NCBI GenBank assembly: GCA_900556545.1
Contig: USPE01000003.1
Location: forward strand, 1-23,273
DNA: 23,273 nucleotides
Direction of reading: 5' to 3'
From: an uncultured Peptococcaceae bacterium
GTDB lineage: Bacteria; Bacillota; Peptococcia; Peptococcales; Peptococcaceae
Notes under the pieces: model-generated
Databases searched by the model: none
Told to the model about the DNA's origin: nothing
What the model saw: only the letters and a program-made list of their open reading frames with translations
Part shown: positions 14,188 through 21,843 of the stretch, piece by piece
How the letters are laid out: the number at the start of each line of letters is the position of its first letter
Numbering within the stretch: the first letter of the stretch is position 1
Made by a program: the position numbers and the translations under genes

Positions 14188-15438
14188 TTGTTATCAACTC
14201 TCAAAAGTGCAGTAAAAGCTGAAGATACCCGTAAAAAAATACTTTTTACGTTGATGATGTTTTTAGTTTTCCGTATTGGGGCACATATTCCAGTACCAAA
14301 TATTGATACAAGTATTATTGCAGATTATGCAAATCAGGCAAAATTGTTAGGGTTCTTTGATATGGTATCTGGTGGTGCGTTCAAGAACTTTTCAATTTTT
14401 GCGATGAGTATTACTCCGTACATTAATGCATCAATTATCATGCAGCTGTTAACTGTTATTATTCCAAGATTAGAACAGTTGGCAAAAGAAGATCGTAAAA
14501 AAATTGTTGAATATACCAGATATTTGACTGTTGTTTTAGCCTTTATTCAGGCGATCGGCGTTTCCTTCGGGTTCCGGAGAGCGTTAATTGATTCTTCTTT
14601 CGCTAGCATTGCTCTGATTGCGCTGACATTAACAGCTGGTACAGCATGCTTAATGTGGATTGGTGAGTTGATTACAGAAAAAGGAATCGGCAATGGGATT
14701 TCTTTGATTATCTTCGCCGGTATCGTTTCTCGTATTCCTTCTGGTTGTTTCTACCTGTATAATTATATTACACAGAATGGGGCAATCGGATTTTTGATTG
14801 TATTATTGTTCGCAATTATTGCTTTGGCAGCAATTGTTGCTGTTGTAGCAATTCAGGAAGGTCAGAGAAGAATTCCTGTACAGTATGCAAAACGGGTTGT
14901 GGGACGTAAAGTGTATGGCGGACAGTCTACACATATTCCAATTAAAGTAAACTCTGCTGGGGTTATTCCGGTAATCTTTGCAATGTCTATTTTGATGTTC
15001 CCCGGTACTGTTGCTTCTTTCTTCCCAGACAGCGGTGTTGCAGTAACAATTACAAGAATTTTTGATGCATCTGGCATCTTCTATAATATTCTTTATGCAC
15101 TGTTAATTGTGTTCTTTACTTACTTCTATTCTGCGATTACATTTAATCCAGTAGATGTGGCTGAAAACATTAAGAAAAACGGTGGATTTATTCCAGGTTT
15201 ACGACCAGGTAGACCAACTTCTGATTATATTGCAAAAGTAATGGGACGAATTACACTGTTCGGTGCGATCTTCTTAGCAGCAATTGCAGTTCTGCCAGCT
15301 ATTATTATGGGGCTGACGAACTTGGAATTGTATTTTGGTGGTACAGCATTGCTGATTGTAGTTGGCGTTGCATTAGATACCATGAAACAGCTGGAAGCTT
15401 CTTTACTGATGCGTAGTTATGAAGGCTTTATGAAATAG
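14188..15438 (+). CDS. secY: Preprotein translocase channel subunit SecY
   Basis: SecY, 416 residues, ten predicted membrane helices, the normal length for Bacillota. TTG 14188 is the start (LSTLKSAVKAEDTRKKILFT), 7 nt after AGAGGTG (14174-14180). FRIGAHIPVPNID leads into the plug and first helix. The large cytosolic loop holds QEGQRRIPVQYAKR near residues 230-243, which contacts SecA and the ribosome. FNPVDVAENIKKNGGFIPGLRPG is the second conserved cytosolic loop. SecY forms the secretion pore with SecE and SecG, encoded elsewhere. The TTG start and close coupling to rplO would keep SecY below ribosomal protein levels, an inference. Confidence 0.98.
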   Translation: MLSTLKSAVKAEDTRKKILFTLMMFLVFRIGAHIPVPNIDTSIIADYANQAKLLGFFDMVSGGAFKNFSIFAMSITPYINASIIMQLLTVIIPRLEQLAKEDRKKIVEYTRYLTVVLAFIQAIGVSFGFRRALIDSSFASIALIALTLTAGTACLMWIGELITEKGIGNGISLIIFAGIVSRIPSGCFYLYNYITQNGAIGFLIVLLFAIIALAAIVAVVAIQEGQRRIPVQYAKRVVGRKVYGGQSTHIPIKVNSAGVIPVIFAMSILMFPGTVASFFPDSGVAVTITRIFDASGIFYNILYALLIVFFTYFYSAITFNPVDVAENIKKNGGFIPGLRPGRPTSDYIAKVMGRITLFGAIFLAAIAVLPAIIMGLTNLELYFGGTALLIVVGVALDTMKQLEASLLMRSYEGFMK

Positions 15439-15458
15439 TTGATTTGGAGGGATTTACA

Positions 15459-16106
15459 GTGAAAATAATACTGATGGGGCCTCCCGGTGCCGGAAAGGGT
15501 ACACAAGCGGAAAAATTGGTTGAATTATACCAGATTCCTCATATTTCTACTGGCGATATGTTTCGTAAAGCGCAAAAAGATGGTACAGAATTGGGTTTGA
15601 AAGCGAAAAGCTATATGGAACAAGGTCAATTAGTTCCTGATGAAGTAACGGTTGGCATTGTGAAAGAACGTCTGGCAGAAGATGACTGTAAAAACGGTTT
15701 TCTGCTGGATGGATTTCCAAGAACTGTACAACAGGCTGATGCACTGGATGGAATTTTAAAAGAACTGGGAATGGCGTTGGATCGTGTTATCAATATTGAA
15801 GTCGACAAAGGGCTTTTGGTTGATAGATTGACAGGCCGCAGAGTATGCAGAGCCTGTGGCGCTACATTCCATGTTATAAATAAAGCTCCTAAAGTGGAAG
15901 GCGTTTGCGACAAGTGCGGTGGCGAGTTATACCAACGCAATGATGATAAGGTTGAAACTGTTAGTAATCGGTTAGATGTGTATGCAGCGCAGACTGCACC
16001 ATTAATTGAATACTATCAATCCAAGGACATTATGAGTTCTGTAGATGGTAGTAAATCTATGGAAGATGTATTAGCTAATATTCGTTCTGTTTTAGGAAGC
16101 AACTAA
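15459..16106 (+). CDS. adk: Adenylate kinase, zinc-lid type
   Basis: Adenylate kinase, 215 residues, interconverting ATP + AMP and 2 ADP in the cytoplasm. GTG 15459 (MKIILMGPPGAGKGT) is 8 nt after GGAGG (15446-15450); a TTG at 15444 is in frame but overlaps the SD. The P-loop is at 7-15, and the LLDGFPRTVQQA segment (82-93) binds AMP. The LID carries Cys130, Cys133, Cys150 and Cys153, the structural zinc site of many Gram-positive adenylate kinases. The gene's place between secY and map is the standard Bacillota order. Only 3 nt separate it from map. Confidence 0.98.
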   Translation: MKIILMGPPGAGKGTQAEKLVELYQIPHISTGDMFRKAQKDGTELGLKAKSYMEQGQLVPDEVTVGIVKERLAEDDCKNGFLLDGFPRTVQQADALDGILKELGMALDRVINIEVDKGLLVDRLTGRRVCRACGATFHVINKAPKVEGVCDKCGGELYQRNDDKVETVSNRLDVYAAQTAPLIEYYQSKDIMSSVDGSKSMEDVLANIRSVLGSN

Positions 16107-16109
16107 GTT

Positions 16110-16856
16110 ATGATTCGTTCGAAATCTCCTAGAGAAATTCGATATATGTGTGATGCAGGTAAAGTTGTAGCGCGAACGCATGAAGAACTTGCTAAAGCGG
16201 TGAAACAGGGTATTAGTACCAAAGAACTGGATCAGATTGCGGAAGATTACATTATATCCCAGGGAGCGGTTCCTTCGTTTAAGGGATATCGTGGTTTTCC
16301 GGCATCAATCTGTACGTCCGTTAATCATGTTGTAGTACATGGGATTCCAAGTTTAGATCTGTTAAATAATGGTGATATTATCAGTATTGATATCGGAGCG
16401 ATTTTAAATGGATATCATGGTGATGCAGCCAAAACGTTGCCAATTGGGGAAATTTCTGAAACCGCAGAAAAATTGTTGCAGGTCACAGAAGAAAGTTTGC
16501 ACAAAGGGATTGAGCAGGCCGTTATTGGAAACAGGCTCTCCGATATATCCTATGCTGTGCAGACTCATGTGGAAAACAATGGTTTTTCTGTGGTACGAGA
16601 TTACTGTGGCCATGGAATTGGTCGTGCCATGCATGAGGAACCGCAAATTCTTAATTATGGGAATCCGGGACATGGACCGAAGCTTAAAGATGGTTATTGT
16701 TTAGCCATTGAACCAATGGTTAATGTCGGTACTCATAATGTTTCTGTTTTGAAAGACAGATGGACAGTAATTACAAATGATAAGCAGTTATCTGCTCATT
16801 TTGAACATTCTGTTGCAGTAACAGAAGAAGGCCCATTGATTTTAACAGAACTATAA
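16110..16856 (+). CDS. map: Methionine aminopeptidase, type Ia
   Basis: Methionine aminopeptidase, 248 residues, removing the initiator Met from nascent proteins at the ribosome. The dinuclear metal ligands are in place: D94 (ISIDIGA), D105 (YHGDAAKT), H168 (GHGIG), E201 (AIEPM) and E232 (HFEHS), with the substrate-contacting H79 (VVHGIP). There is no insert or zinc-finger extension, so it is the short Ia form. ATG 16110 comes 3 nt after the adk stop. The only SD-like bases (AGGAAG near 16095) sit inside adk, so coupled translation is likely. Confidence 0.98.
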   Translation: MIRSKSPREIRYMCDAGKVVARTHEELAKAVKQGISTKELDQIAEDYIISQGAVPSFKGYRGFPASICTSVNHVVVHGIPSLDLLNNGDIISIDIGAILNGYHGDAAKTLPIGEISETAEKLLQVTEESLHKGIEQAVIGNRLSDISYAVQTHVENNGFSVVRDYCGHGIGRAMHEEPQILNYGNPGHGPKLKDGYCLAIEPMVNVGTHNVSVLKDRWTVITNDKQLSAHFEHSVAVTEEGPLILTEL

Positions 16857-16890
16857 ATGGAAAAGGTATAACGTAAGGAGGCTATCTCAT

Positions 16891-17106
16891 ATGTCTAAGG
16901 ATGTTATTGAAGTAGAGGGTACAGTAGTAGAACCTCTACCAAATGCAATGTTTCAGGTTGAATTAGAAAATGGCCATAAGGTTTTGGCTCATGTTTCTGG
17001 TAAAATCAGAATGAATTTTATTAAAATTTTGCCGGGGGACAGAGTAACAGTGGAACTCTCTCCGTATGATCTGAGCCGTGGCCGGATCACTTATCGGTTT
17101 AAGTAA
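16891..17106 (+). CDS. infA: Translation initiation factor IF-1
   Basis: IF-1, 71 residues, a single OB fold. It reads SKDVIEVEGTVVEPLPNAMFQVELENGHKVLAHVSGKIRMNFI and ends DLSRGRITYRFK, matching the family along its whole length. IF-1 blocks the A site during 30S initiation and modulates IF-2 and IF-3. SD AAGGAGG lies ahead of ATG 16891, 34 nt after map. The KOW-domain gene found between map and infA in some Clostridia is absent. Confidence 0.98.
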   Translation: MSKDVIEVEGTVVEPLPNAMFQVELENGHKVLAHVSGKIRMNFIKILPGDRVTVELSPYDLSRGRITYRFK

Positions 17107-17144
17107 TAAGATACTTCCTATTTCCTATAAGGAGGGTATAAGTA

Positions 17145-17258
17145 ATGAAAGTAAGAACTTCTGTAAAACCAATTTGTGAAAAATGCAAAATTATTCGCCG
17201 TAAAGGTGCAGTAATGGTAATTTGCGAAAATCCAAAACATAAACAGAAACAAGGTTAA
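17145..17258 (+). CDS. rpmJ: 50S ribosomal protein L36, zinc form
   Basis: L36, 37 residues, ATG 17145 to TAA 17256-17258, with SD AAGGAGGG ahead. The zinc ligands are Cys11, Cys14, Cys27 and His32 (KPICEKCKIIRRKGAVMVICENPKHKQKQG region), so this is the zinc-containing form. It is a late-joining protein at the base of the L7/L12 stalk. It lies between infA and rpsM, the common Bacillota order. Confidence 0.97.
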   Translation: MKVRTSVKPICEKCKIIRRKGAVMVICENPKHKQKQG

Positions 17259-17293
17259 TTTTATAAATAGAGCTTTTCAGGGAGGTGCATCAA

Positions 17294-17662
17294 ATGGCAC
17301 GAATCGTTGGTATTGACTTACCAAGAGAAAAGAGAGTCGTAATTGGCTTGACATATATCTATGGTATTGGCAAAGCTACTTCTGAAAAAATTATCGCAGA
17401 AGCAGGTATCAATCCTGACACAAGAGTACGTGATCTGACTGAAGAAGAAGTACAGAAATTAAGAGACATCATCGGCAAAATGAAGGTTGAAGGTGACCTG
17501 CGCCGTGAAATCTCTCTGAACATCAAACGTCTGTCTGAAATCGGTTGTTTCCGCGGTGTAAGACATCGTAGAGGTCTGCCTGTAAGAGGCCAGAGAACAA
17601 AAACAAATGCAAGAACACGTAAAGGTAAAATCAAAACTGTAGGCGCAAAACGTAAGAAATAA
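17294..17662 (+). CDS. rpsM: 30S ribosomal protein S13
   Basis: S13, 122 residues. ATG 17294 (MARIVGIDLPREKRVVIGL) has SD GGAGGTG 7 nt ahead; a GTG at 17285 overlaps that SD and is rejected. The helix-two-turn-helix region (IYGIGKATSEKIIAEAGI) is followed by RGVRHRRGLPVRGQRTKTNARTRKGKIKTVGAKRKK, the flexible basic tail that reaches the P-site tRNA. S13 forms the main head bridge to L5. It begins the alpha-operon block. Confidence 0.98.
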   Translation: MARIVGIDLPREKRVVIGLTYIYGIGKATSEKIIAEAGINPDTRVRDLTEEEVQKLRDIIGKMKVEGDLRREISLNIKRLSEIGCFRGVRHRRGLPVRGQRTKTNARTRKGKIKTVGAKRKK

Positions 17663-17677
17663 GGGGTGATATGTTAA

Positions 17678-18076
17678 ATGGCTAGACCAAAAACTGCTAA
17701 TACTCGTGTAAAACGCAGAGAACGTAAAAATGTTGATAAGGGTATCGCCCATATCAAATCTACATTTAACAATACAATCGTTACCATTACTGATATGAAT
17801 GGTAATGCCTTATCTTGGGCTAGTGCTGGTGGAATGGGCTTTAAAGGCTCCAGAAAAAGTACACCGTACGCTGCACAGACTGCTGCAGATGTAGCTGCGA
17901 AAGCTGCTATGGAACATGGCTTAAGAGAAGTTGAATGTTATGTAAAAGGCCCAGGCGCTGGTAGAGAAGCGGCTATCCGTTCTTTACAGGCTGCTGGTTT
18001 GGAAGTAAGTATGATTAAGGACGTAACTCCAATTCCTCATAATGGTTGTCGTCCACCAAAACGTAGAAGAGTCTAG
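17678..18076 (+). CDS. rpsK: 30S ribosomal protein S11
   Basis: S11, 132 residues. It reads KNVDKGIAHIKSTFNNTIVTITDMNGNALSWASAGG and ends DVTPIPHNGCRPPKRRRV, including the PHNGCRPPK motif whose Asn forms isoaspartate in other bacteria. S11 lies on the 30S platform near the SD-anti-SD helix. The SD is the modest AAGGGGTGAT. 15 nt separate it from rpsM. Confidence 0.98.
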   Translation: MARPKTANTRVKRRERKNVDKGIAHIKSTFNNTIVTITDMNGNALSWASAGGMGFKGSRKSTPYAAQTAADVAAKAAMEHGLREVECYVKGPGAGREAAIRSLQAAGLEVSMIKDVTPIPHNGCRPPKRRRV

Positions 18077-18092
18077 GAGGTGCAATAGAGGA

Positions 18093-18719
18093 ATGGCTAG
18101 ATATACAGGTCCTGTTTGCCGTTTGTGCCGTAGAGAAGGCGTGAAACTGTTTTTGAAAGGTGATCGTTGCTACTCCGGCAAATGTGCAATGGAAAAAAGA
18201 AGTTATGCTCCTGGCCAGCATGGTCAGCGCAGAAGTAAACAAAGCGAATACGGCATGCAGTTAAGAGAAAAACAAAAAGCTCGTCGTATTTATGGCGTAC
18301 TGGAAGGTCAATTCGAAACCTATTTTGATAAAGCTGAACGTAAAAAAGGCGTTACAGGTGAAAATCTGTTAGTATTATTAGAAACTCGTTTTGATAATAT
18401 TGTTTATCGTGCAGGTTTTGCATCCTCCAGAAATCAGGCTAGACAATTTGTTCGCCATAACCACTTTACTTTAAATGGTAAAAAAGCAAATATTCCATCT
18501 ATGGAATTAAAAGTTGGCGATGTAATTCAGTTGAAAGAAGCAAGCAAAAGTTCTGCTTTGATTAAAGAATTGGCTGATAGTTTCGGTTCTAAAAATCCTC
18601 CTGCATGGTTAGAATTAGATGTAGACAATCTGTCTGCTAAAGTTGTAAGAATGCCAAGCAAAGAAGATATTGATATACCAGTTGAAGAACAGATGATTGT
18701 TGAGTTGTACTCCAAATAA
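18093..18719 (+). CDS. rpsD: 30S ribosomal protein S4, zinc form
   Basis: S4, 208 residues. ATG 18093 (MARYTGPVCRLCRREGVKL) matches the family start and follows SD TAGGAGGTG. A GTG at 18042 in the same frame lies inside rpsK and is rejected. Cys9, Cys12, Cys26 and Cys31 form the zinc site seen in Bacillus S4. The S4 RNA-binding domain (ETRFDNIVYRAGFASSRNQARQFVRHNHFTLNG) spans about residues 97-130. S4 nucleates 30S body assembly. In Bacillus subtilis rpsD is a separate autoregulated gene, whereas here it lies within the alpha block. Confidence 0.98.
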   Translation: MARYTGPVCRLCRREGVKLFLKGDRCYSGKCAMEKRSYAPGQHGQRRSKQSEYGMQLREKQKARRIYGVLEGQFETYFDKAERKKGVTGENLLVLLETRFDNIVYRAGFASSRNQARQFVRHNHFTLNGKKANIPSMELKVGDVIQLKEASKSSALIKELADSFGSKNPPAWLELDVDNLSAKVVRMPSKEDIDIPVEEQMIVELYSK

Positions 18720-18747
18720 TTGATAATCATTACTCTTAGGTTATACT
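18720..18747 (+). promoter_or_regulatory. Candidate internal promoter before rpoA
   Basis: TTGATA (18720-18725) and TATACT (18742-18747) are 16 bp apart in the 51-nt rpsD-rpoA gap, each matching five of six consensus positions. The predicted start near 18754 leaves a leader of about 17 nt that still includes the SD AGGAGG (18758-18763). The TTATAC-TGA-GTATAA repeat (18741-18755) overlaps the -10 box and could be an operator or a small hairpin. Confidence 0.4.
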
Positions 18748-18770
18748 GAGTATAAGTAGGAGGTTGAAAT

Positions 18771-19718
18771 ATGATTGAGATTGAAAAGCCAAATATTGAG
18801 TGTGTTGCGATGAGCGACGATAACACCTATGGTAAGTTTGTTGTTGAACCATTAGAAAAAGGCTATGGTACAACATTGGGGAACTCCTTAAGACGTATTT
18901 TACTGTCTTCTTTACCGGGGACAGCAGTTACATCTATTAAAATTGATGGTGTGTTGCATGAATTTTCTACTGTACCTGGTGTAGTGGAAGATGTCGCAGA
19001 CATTATTTTAAACATCAAATCCTTGGCACTAAAATCAGATACTGATGAACCTCAGATTATCATAATTGATGCCAATGGGCCGGGAGAAGTAACTGCTGAG
19101 GATATTATCACAACGGAAGCGATTGAAATCTTAAATGGGGATTTACATATCGCTACTTTGGATGATGACAGTCGTTTATATATTGAGATGGTAGTAGAAC
19201 GCGGCCGTGGGTATGTTTCTTCTGTAAAAAATAAGAAAGAAGAACAGCCAATAGGAACTATTCCGATTGATTCTATTTATACTCCTATTCACAAGGTTAA
19301 CTTTTATCTGGAAGATACTCGTGTTGGTCAGCGGACTGACTATGATAAGCTGACGATTGAATTGTGGAGTAACGGTAGCATCAAACCTGATGATGCAGTT
19401 AGTCTGGCTGCAAGAATTTTAAGTGATCATTTAAAATTATTTGTAGGCTTGACCGATGGTATGGATCATGTTCCAATTATGGTCGAAAAAGAGGAAGAGG
19501 AAAAGAATAAGATTTTGGATATGACTATCGAAGAGTTAGATCTGTCTGTTCGTTCCTATAACTGTTTAAAACGTGCTGGTATCAATACTGTTTCTGAATT
19601 AACACAGAAAACAGAAGACGATATGATGAAAGTTCGTAATCTGGGTAAAAAATCCCTGGAAGAAGTTCAGCAAAAAATGGAAGCTTTGGGCTTAGGCTTA
19701 AGATCCACTGAAGAATAA
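18771..19718 (+). CDS. rpoA: DNA-directed RNA polymerase alpha subunit
   Basis: RNA polymerase alpha, 315 residues. The N-terminal assembly domain covers about residues 1-230, with YGKFVVEPLEKGYGTTLGNSLRRILLSSLPG and HEFSTVPGVVEDV, which dimerise and hold beta and beta'. A charged linker (EKEEEEKNK) leads to the C-terminal helix-hairpin-helix domain (about 245-315; LSVRSYNCLKRAGINTVSEL), which contacts UP elements and activators through the conserved Arg in SVRSYN. SD TAGGAGG lies ahead of ATG 18771. The 51-nt gap upstream carries a promoter-like pair of hexamers. Confidence 0.99.
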   Translation: MIEIEKPNIECVAMSDDNTYGKFVVEPLEKGYGTTLGNSLRRILLSSLPGTAVTSIKIDGVLHEFSTVPGVVEDVADIILNIKSLALKSDTDEPQIIIIDANGPGEVTAEDIITTEAIEILNGDLHIATLDDDSRLYIEMVVERGRGYVSSVKNKKEEQPIGTIPIDSIYTPIHKVNFYLEDTRVGQRTDYDKLTIELWSNGSIKPDDAVSLAARILSDHLKLFVGLTDGMDHVPIMVEKEEEEKNKILDMTIEELDLSVRSYNCLKRAGINTVSELTQKTEDDMMKVRNLGKKSLEEVQQKMEALGLGLRSTEE

Positions 19719-19749
19719 AAGTGAATTTTGTAGTAAAGGAGGAACCGGA

Positions 19750-20088
19750 ATGCCTCATAGAAATTTGGGACGTAATAGTTCTCAGCGTCGTGCGCTGTTA
19801 AGAAATATGACTACATCTGTATTAAAGTATGGTAAGATTGAAACAACTGAAGCGAAAGCAAAAGAAGTAAGAAGAATTGTTGAAAAAATGATTACTTTAG
19901 GTAAAGCTGGCAATTTGCATGCTTATCGTCAGGCTTTGGCTTATTTAACTGAAGAAGATGTAGCTAAAAAATTGTTTGACGAAATTGCTCCAAAATATGA
20001 AGATCGTCAGGGTGGTTATACTCGTGTAGTAAAAGCAGGATACCGTCGTGGTGATGGCACACCAATGGCTATTGTAGAATTGGTATAA
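19750..20088 (+). CDS. rplQ: 50S ribosomal protein L17
   Basis: L17, 112 residues, the usual bacterial size. It begins PHRNLGRNSSQRRALLRNMTTSVLKYGKIETTEAKAKEVR and ends YKAGYRRGD-type sequence (VKAGYRRGDGTPMAIVELV). It sits near the tunnel exit beside L22 and L32. SD AAAGGAGG precedes ATG 19750. It is the last ribosomal gene of the cluster and is followed after 11 nt by a perfect hairpin. Confidence 0.98.
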   Translation: MPHRNLGRNSSQRRALLRNMTTSVLKYGKIETTEAKAKEVRRIVEKMITLGKAGNLHAYRQALAYLTEEDVAKKLFDEIAPKYEDRQGGYTRVVKAGYRRGDGTPMAIVELV

Positions 20089-20099
20089 GGAGAAGGGCA

Positions 20100-20130
20100 T
20101 AGAAGTCAGGAACCAAATTCCTGACTTCTA
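20100..20130 (+). repeat. Perfect 13-bp hairpin after rplQ, no U-run
   Basis: TAGAAGTCAGGAA (20100-20112) and TTCCTGACTTCTA (20118-20130) are perfect arms around a CCAAA loop. The 3' flank is CTGTTTCC, not a U-tract, so intrinsic termination should be weak. It may be a partial terminator, an RNA processing site, or a barrier that stabilises the long ribosomal mRNA. Confidence 0.6.
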
Positions 20131-20149
20131 CTGTTTCCTAAATATAACA

Positions 20150-20983
20150 ATGATTAAGATTGATCATTTAACACATATTTTTTACAAAGAATCAACAAAA
20201 GAAGAAGTCAAAGCATTGGATGATGTTTCTCTGGAAATTCATGAAGGAGAACATATTGCTGTGTTAGGGCATAATGGATGCGGTAAGTCTACATTGGCGA
20301 AGCATTTAAATGCTCTTTTGTTACCAACTGCCGGGACAGTTGAAGTTGACGCTGTCGATACAGCAAACGAAGCAGACTTATGGACAATACGGCAAATGGT
20401 AGGTATGGTATTTCAAAATCCAGACAACCAATTAGTCGCTACCACTGTTGAGGAAGATGTTGCATTTGGCCCGGAAAATATGGGAATAGAACCTGCGATT
20501 ATTCGTCAGAGAGTAGATGAAGCTTTGAATGCAGTGGGAATGACTGCGTTTAAGGATAAAGGGCCACATTTATTATCAGGTGGACAGAAACAGCGTATTG
20601 CGATTGCCGGGATTATTGCTATGCGGCCGAAGTATATTGTTTTTGATGAGCCAACTGCCATGCTGGATCCTATTGGGCGGCAAGAAGTGATGGACACAAT
20701 ACATTACCTGAATAAGCAGGAAGGTTTGACAGTCATTAATATTACACATTTTATGGAAGAAGCAGTTCAAGCTGATCGTGTTGTGATAATGGAACATGGA
20801 AAAATTGTGTTGTCGGGAAAACCGAAAGAAGTATTTACACAAGTTGATTTGTTAAAAGAAATGCAGCTGGATATTCCGCCTATTGCGGAATTGGCAGCAT
20901 TGTTACATAAAGAAAACAAGAATATTGCAGCAGATATCATGACAATAGAGGAAATGGTGACAGAGTTATGTCTTTGGAAGTGA
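20150..20983 (+). CDS. ecfA1: ECF transporter ATPase EcfA1
   Basis: The first ATPase of a group II energy-coupling factor (ECF) vitamin transporter, 277 residues. It shows Walker A (GHNGCGKST, 40-48), the Q-loop Q89, the LSGGQ signature (142-146), Walker B IVFDEPT (163-169) and the switch H200. ECF modules take up vitamins or metal ions with separate S components, none of which is encoded in this window. The start ATG 20150 matches the family (IKIDHLTHIFY), but no SD lies within 20 nt. The nearest, AAGGAG (20087-20092), is on the far side of the hairpin. Its last 16 nt overlap ecfA2. How ribosomes enter is an open point. Confidence 0.95.
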   Translation: MIKIDHLTHIFYKESTKEEVKALDDVSLEIHEGEHIAVLGHNGCGKSTLAKHLNALLLPTAGTVEVDAVDTANEADLWTIRQMVGMVFQNPDNQLVATTVEEDVAFGPENMGIEPAIIRQRVDEALNAVGMTAFKDKGPHLLSGGQKQRIAIAGIIAMRPKYIVFDEPTAMLDPIGRQEVMDTIHYLNKQEGLTVINITHFMEEAVQADRVVIMEHGKIVLSGKPKEVFTQVDLLKEMQLDIPPIAELAALLHKENKNIAADIMTIEEMVTELCLWK

Positions 20984-21843
20984 AGCATGTAACCTATATT
21001 TATCAAAAAGGTTCACCAACAGAAAACCATGCGCTTCAGGATATTTGTTTGAAAATAGATGAGGGTGAATTTCTCGGGATTGTAGGTCATACAGGTTCGG
21101 GTAAATCCACCCTTATTCAGCATCTAAATGGTTTACTGAAGCCTTCTGAGGGTGAAGTTTTAGTGAATGGCGTGGATATCAATCAAAAGGAATCCAGGGC
21201 AAAATTAAAAGAATTGAGAATGCAGGTTGGACTGGTTTTTCAATATCCAGAATATCAATTATTTGAAGAAACTGTGGAAAATGATATTGCTTTTGGTCCA
21301 CGTAGTTTGGGTTTGTCAGAGCAAGAAATAAAAGAACGTGTACAGCACACAATGGAATTATTAAATTTAGATTATGAAAAATTTCGTAACAAATCCCCTT
21401 TTGAATTGAGTGGAGGAGAAAAACGAAAAGTTGCAATTGCAGGCGTATTGGCTATGCAGCCCCAATATTTGGTTTTAGACGAGCCTACGGCTGGTTTGGA
21501 TCCCAAAGGTCGTCAGGAATTTCTGGAACTGATTGCAATGCTGCATCGGCAGGGAATGACGATTGTTATGGTTTCACATAGTATGGACGATATTGCTCGG
21601 TATGCACAAAAGATGATTGTTATGGAACATGGGCAAATTAAGTTAAGCGGAACGCCGCAAGAGGTTTTCTCTCATCCAGTTGAACTAGAACAGATTGGTG
21701 TGGGTGTTCCTACTTTAACAAAATTGTTGTTGCATCTAAAAGAGCGTGGATTCCATGTTCGCACTGATTTGTTTAATGTCAATGAAGTAAAAAAAGAAAT
21801 TTTGACTGCTTTATCAGAGCGTAAGGGGGGGAATCCATGTTAA
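20968..21843 (+). CDS. ecfA2: ECF transporter ATPase EcfA2
   Basis: The second ATPase of the ECF module, 291 residues, pairing with EcfA1 to form the composite ATP sites. It shows Walker A (GHTGSGKST, 40-48), the Q-loop in VFQYPEYQLFEETV, signature LSGGE (147-151, the EcfA2 form), Walker B and D-loop DEPTAGLD (171-178), and H204. ATG 20968 lies 16 nt inside ecfA1 and has only a distant GAGG as SD, consistent with coupled translation. Near its end is a run of seven G (21825-21831) that also forms the ecfT SD. The stop overlaps ecfT by 7 nt. Confidence 0.96.
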   Translation: MSLEVKHVTYIYQKGSPTENHALQDICLKIDEGEFLGIVGHTGSGKSTLIQHLNGLLKPSEGEVLVNGVDINQKESRAKLKELRMQVGLVFQYPEYQLFEETVENDIAFGPRSLGLSEQEIKERVQHTMELLNLDYEKFRNKSPFELSGGEKRKVAIAGVLAMQPQYLVLDEPTAGLDPKGRQEFLELIAMLHRQGMTIVMVSHSMDDIARYAQKMIVMEHGQIKLSGTPQEVFSHPVELEQIGVGVPTLTKLLLHLKERGFHVRTDLFNVNEVKKEILTALSERKGGNPC

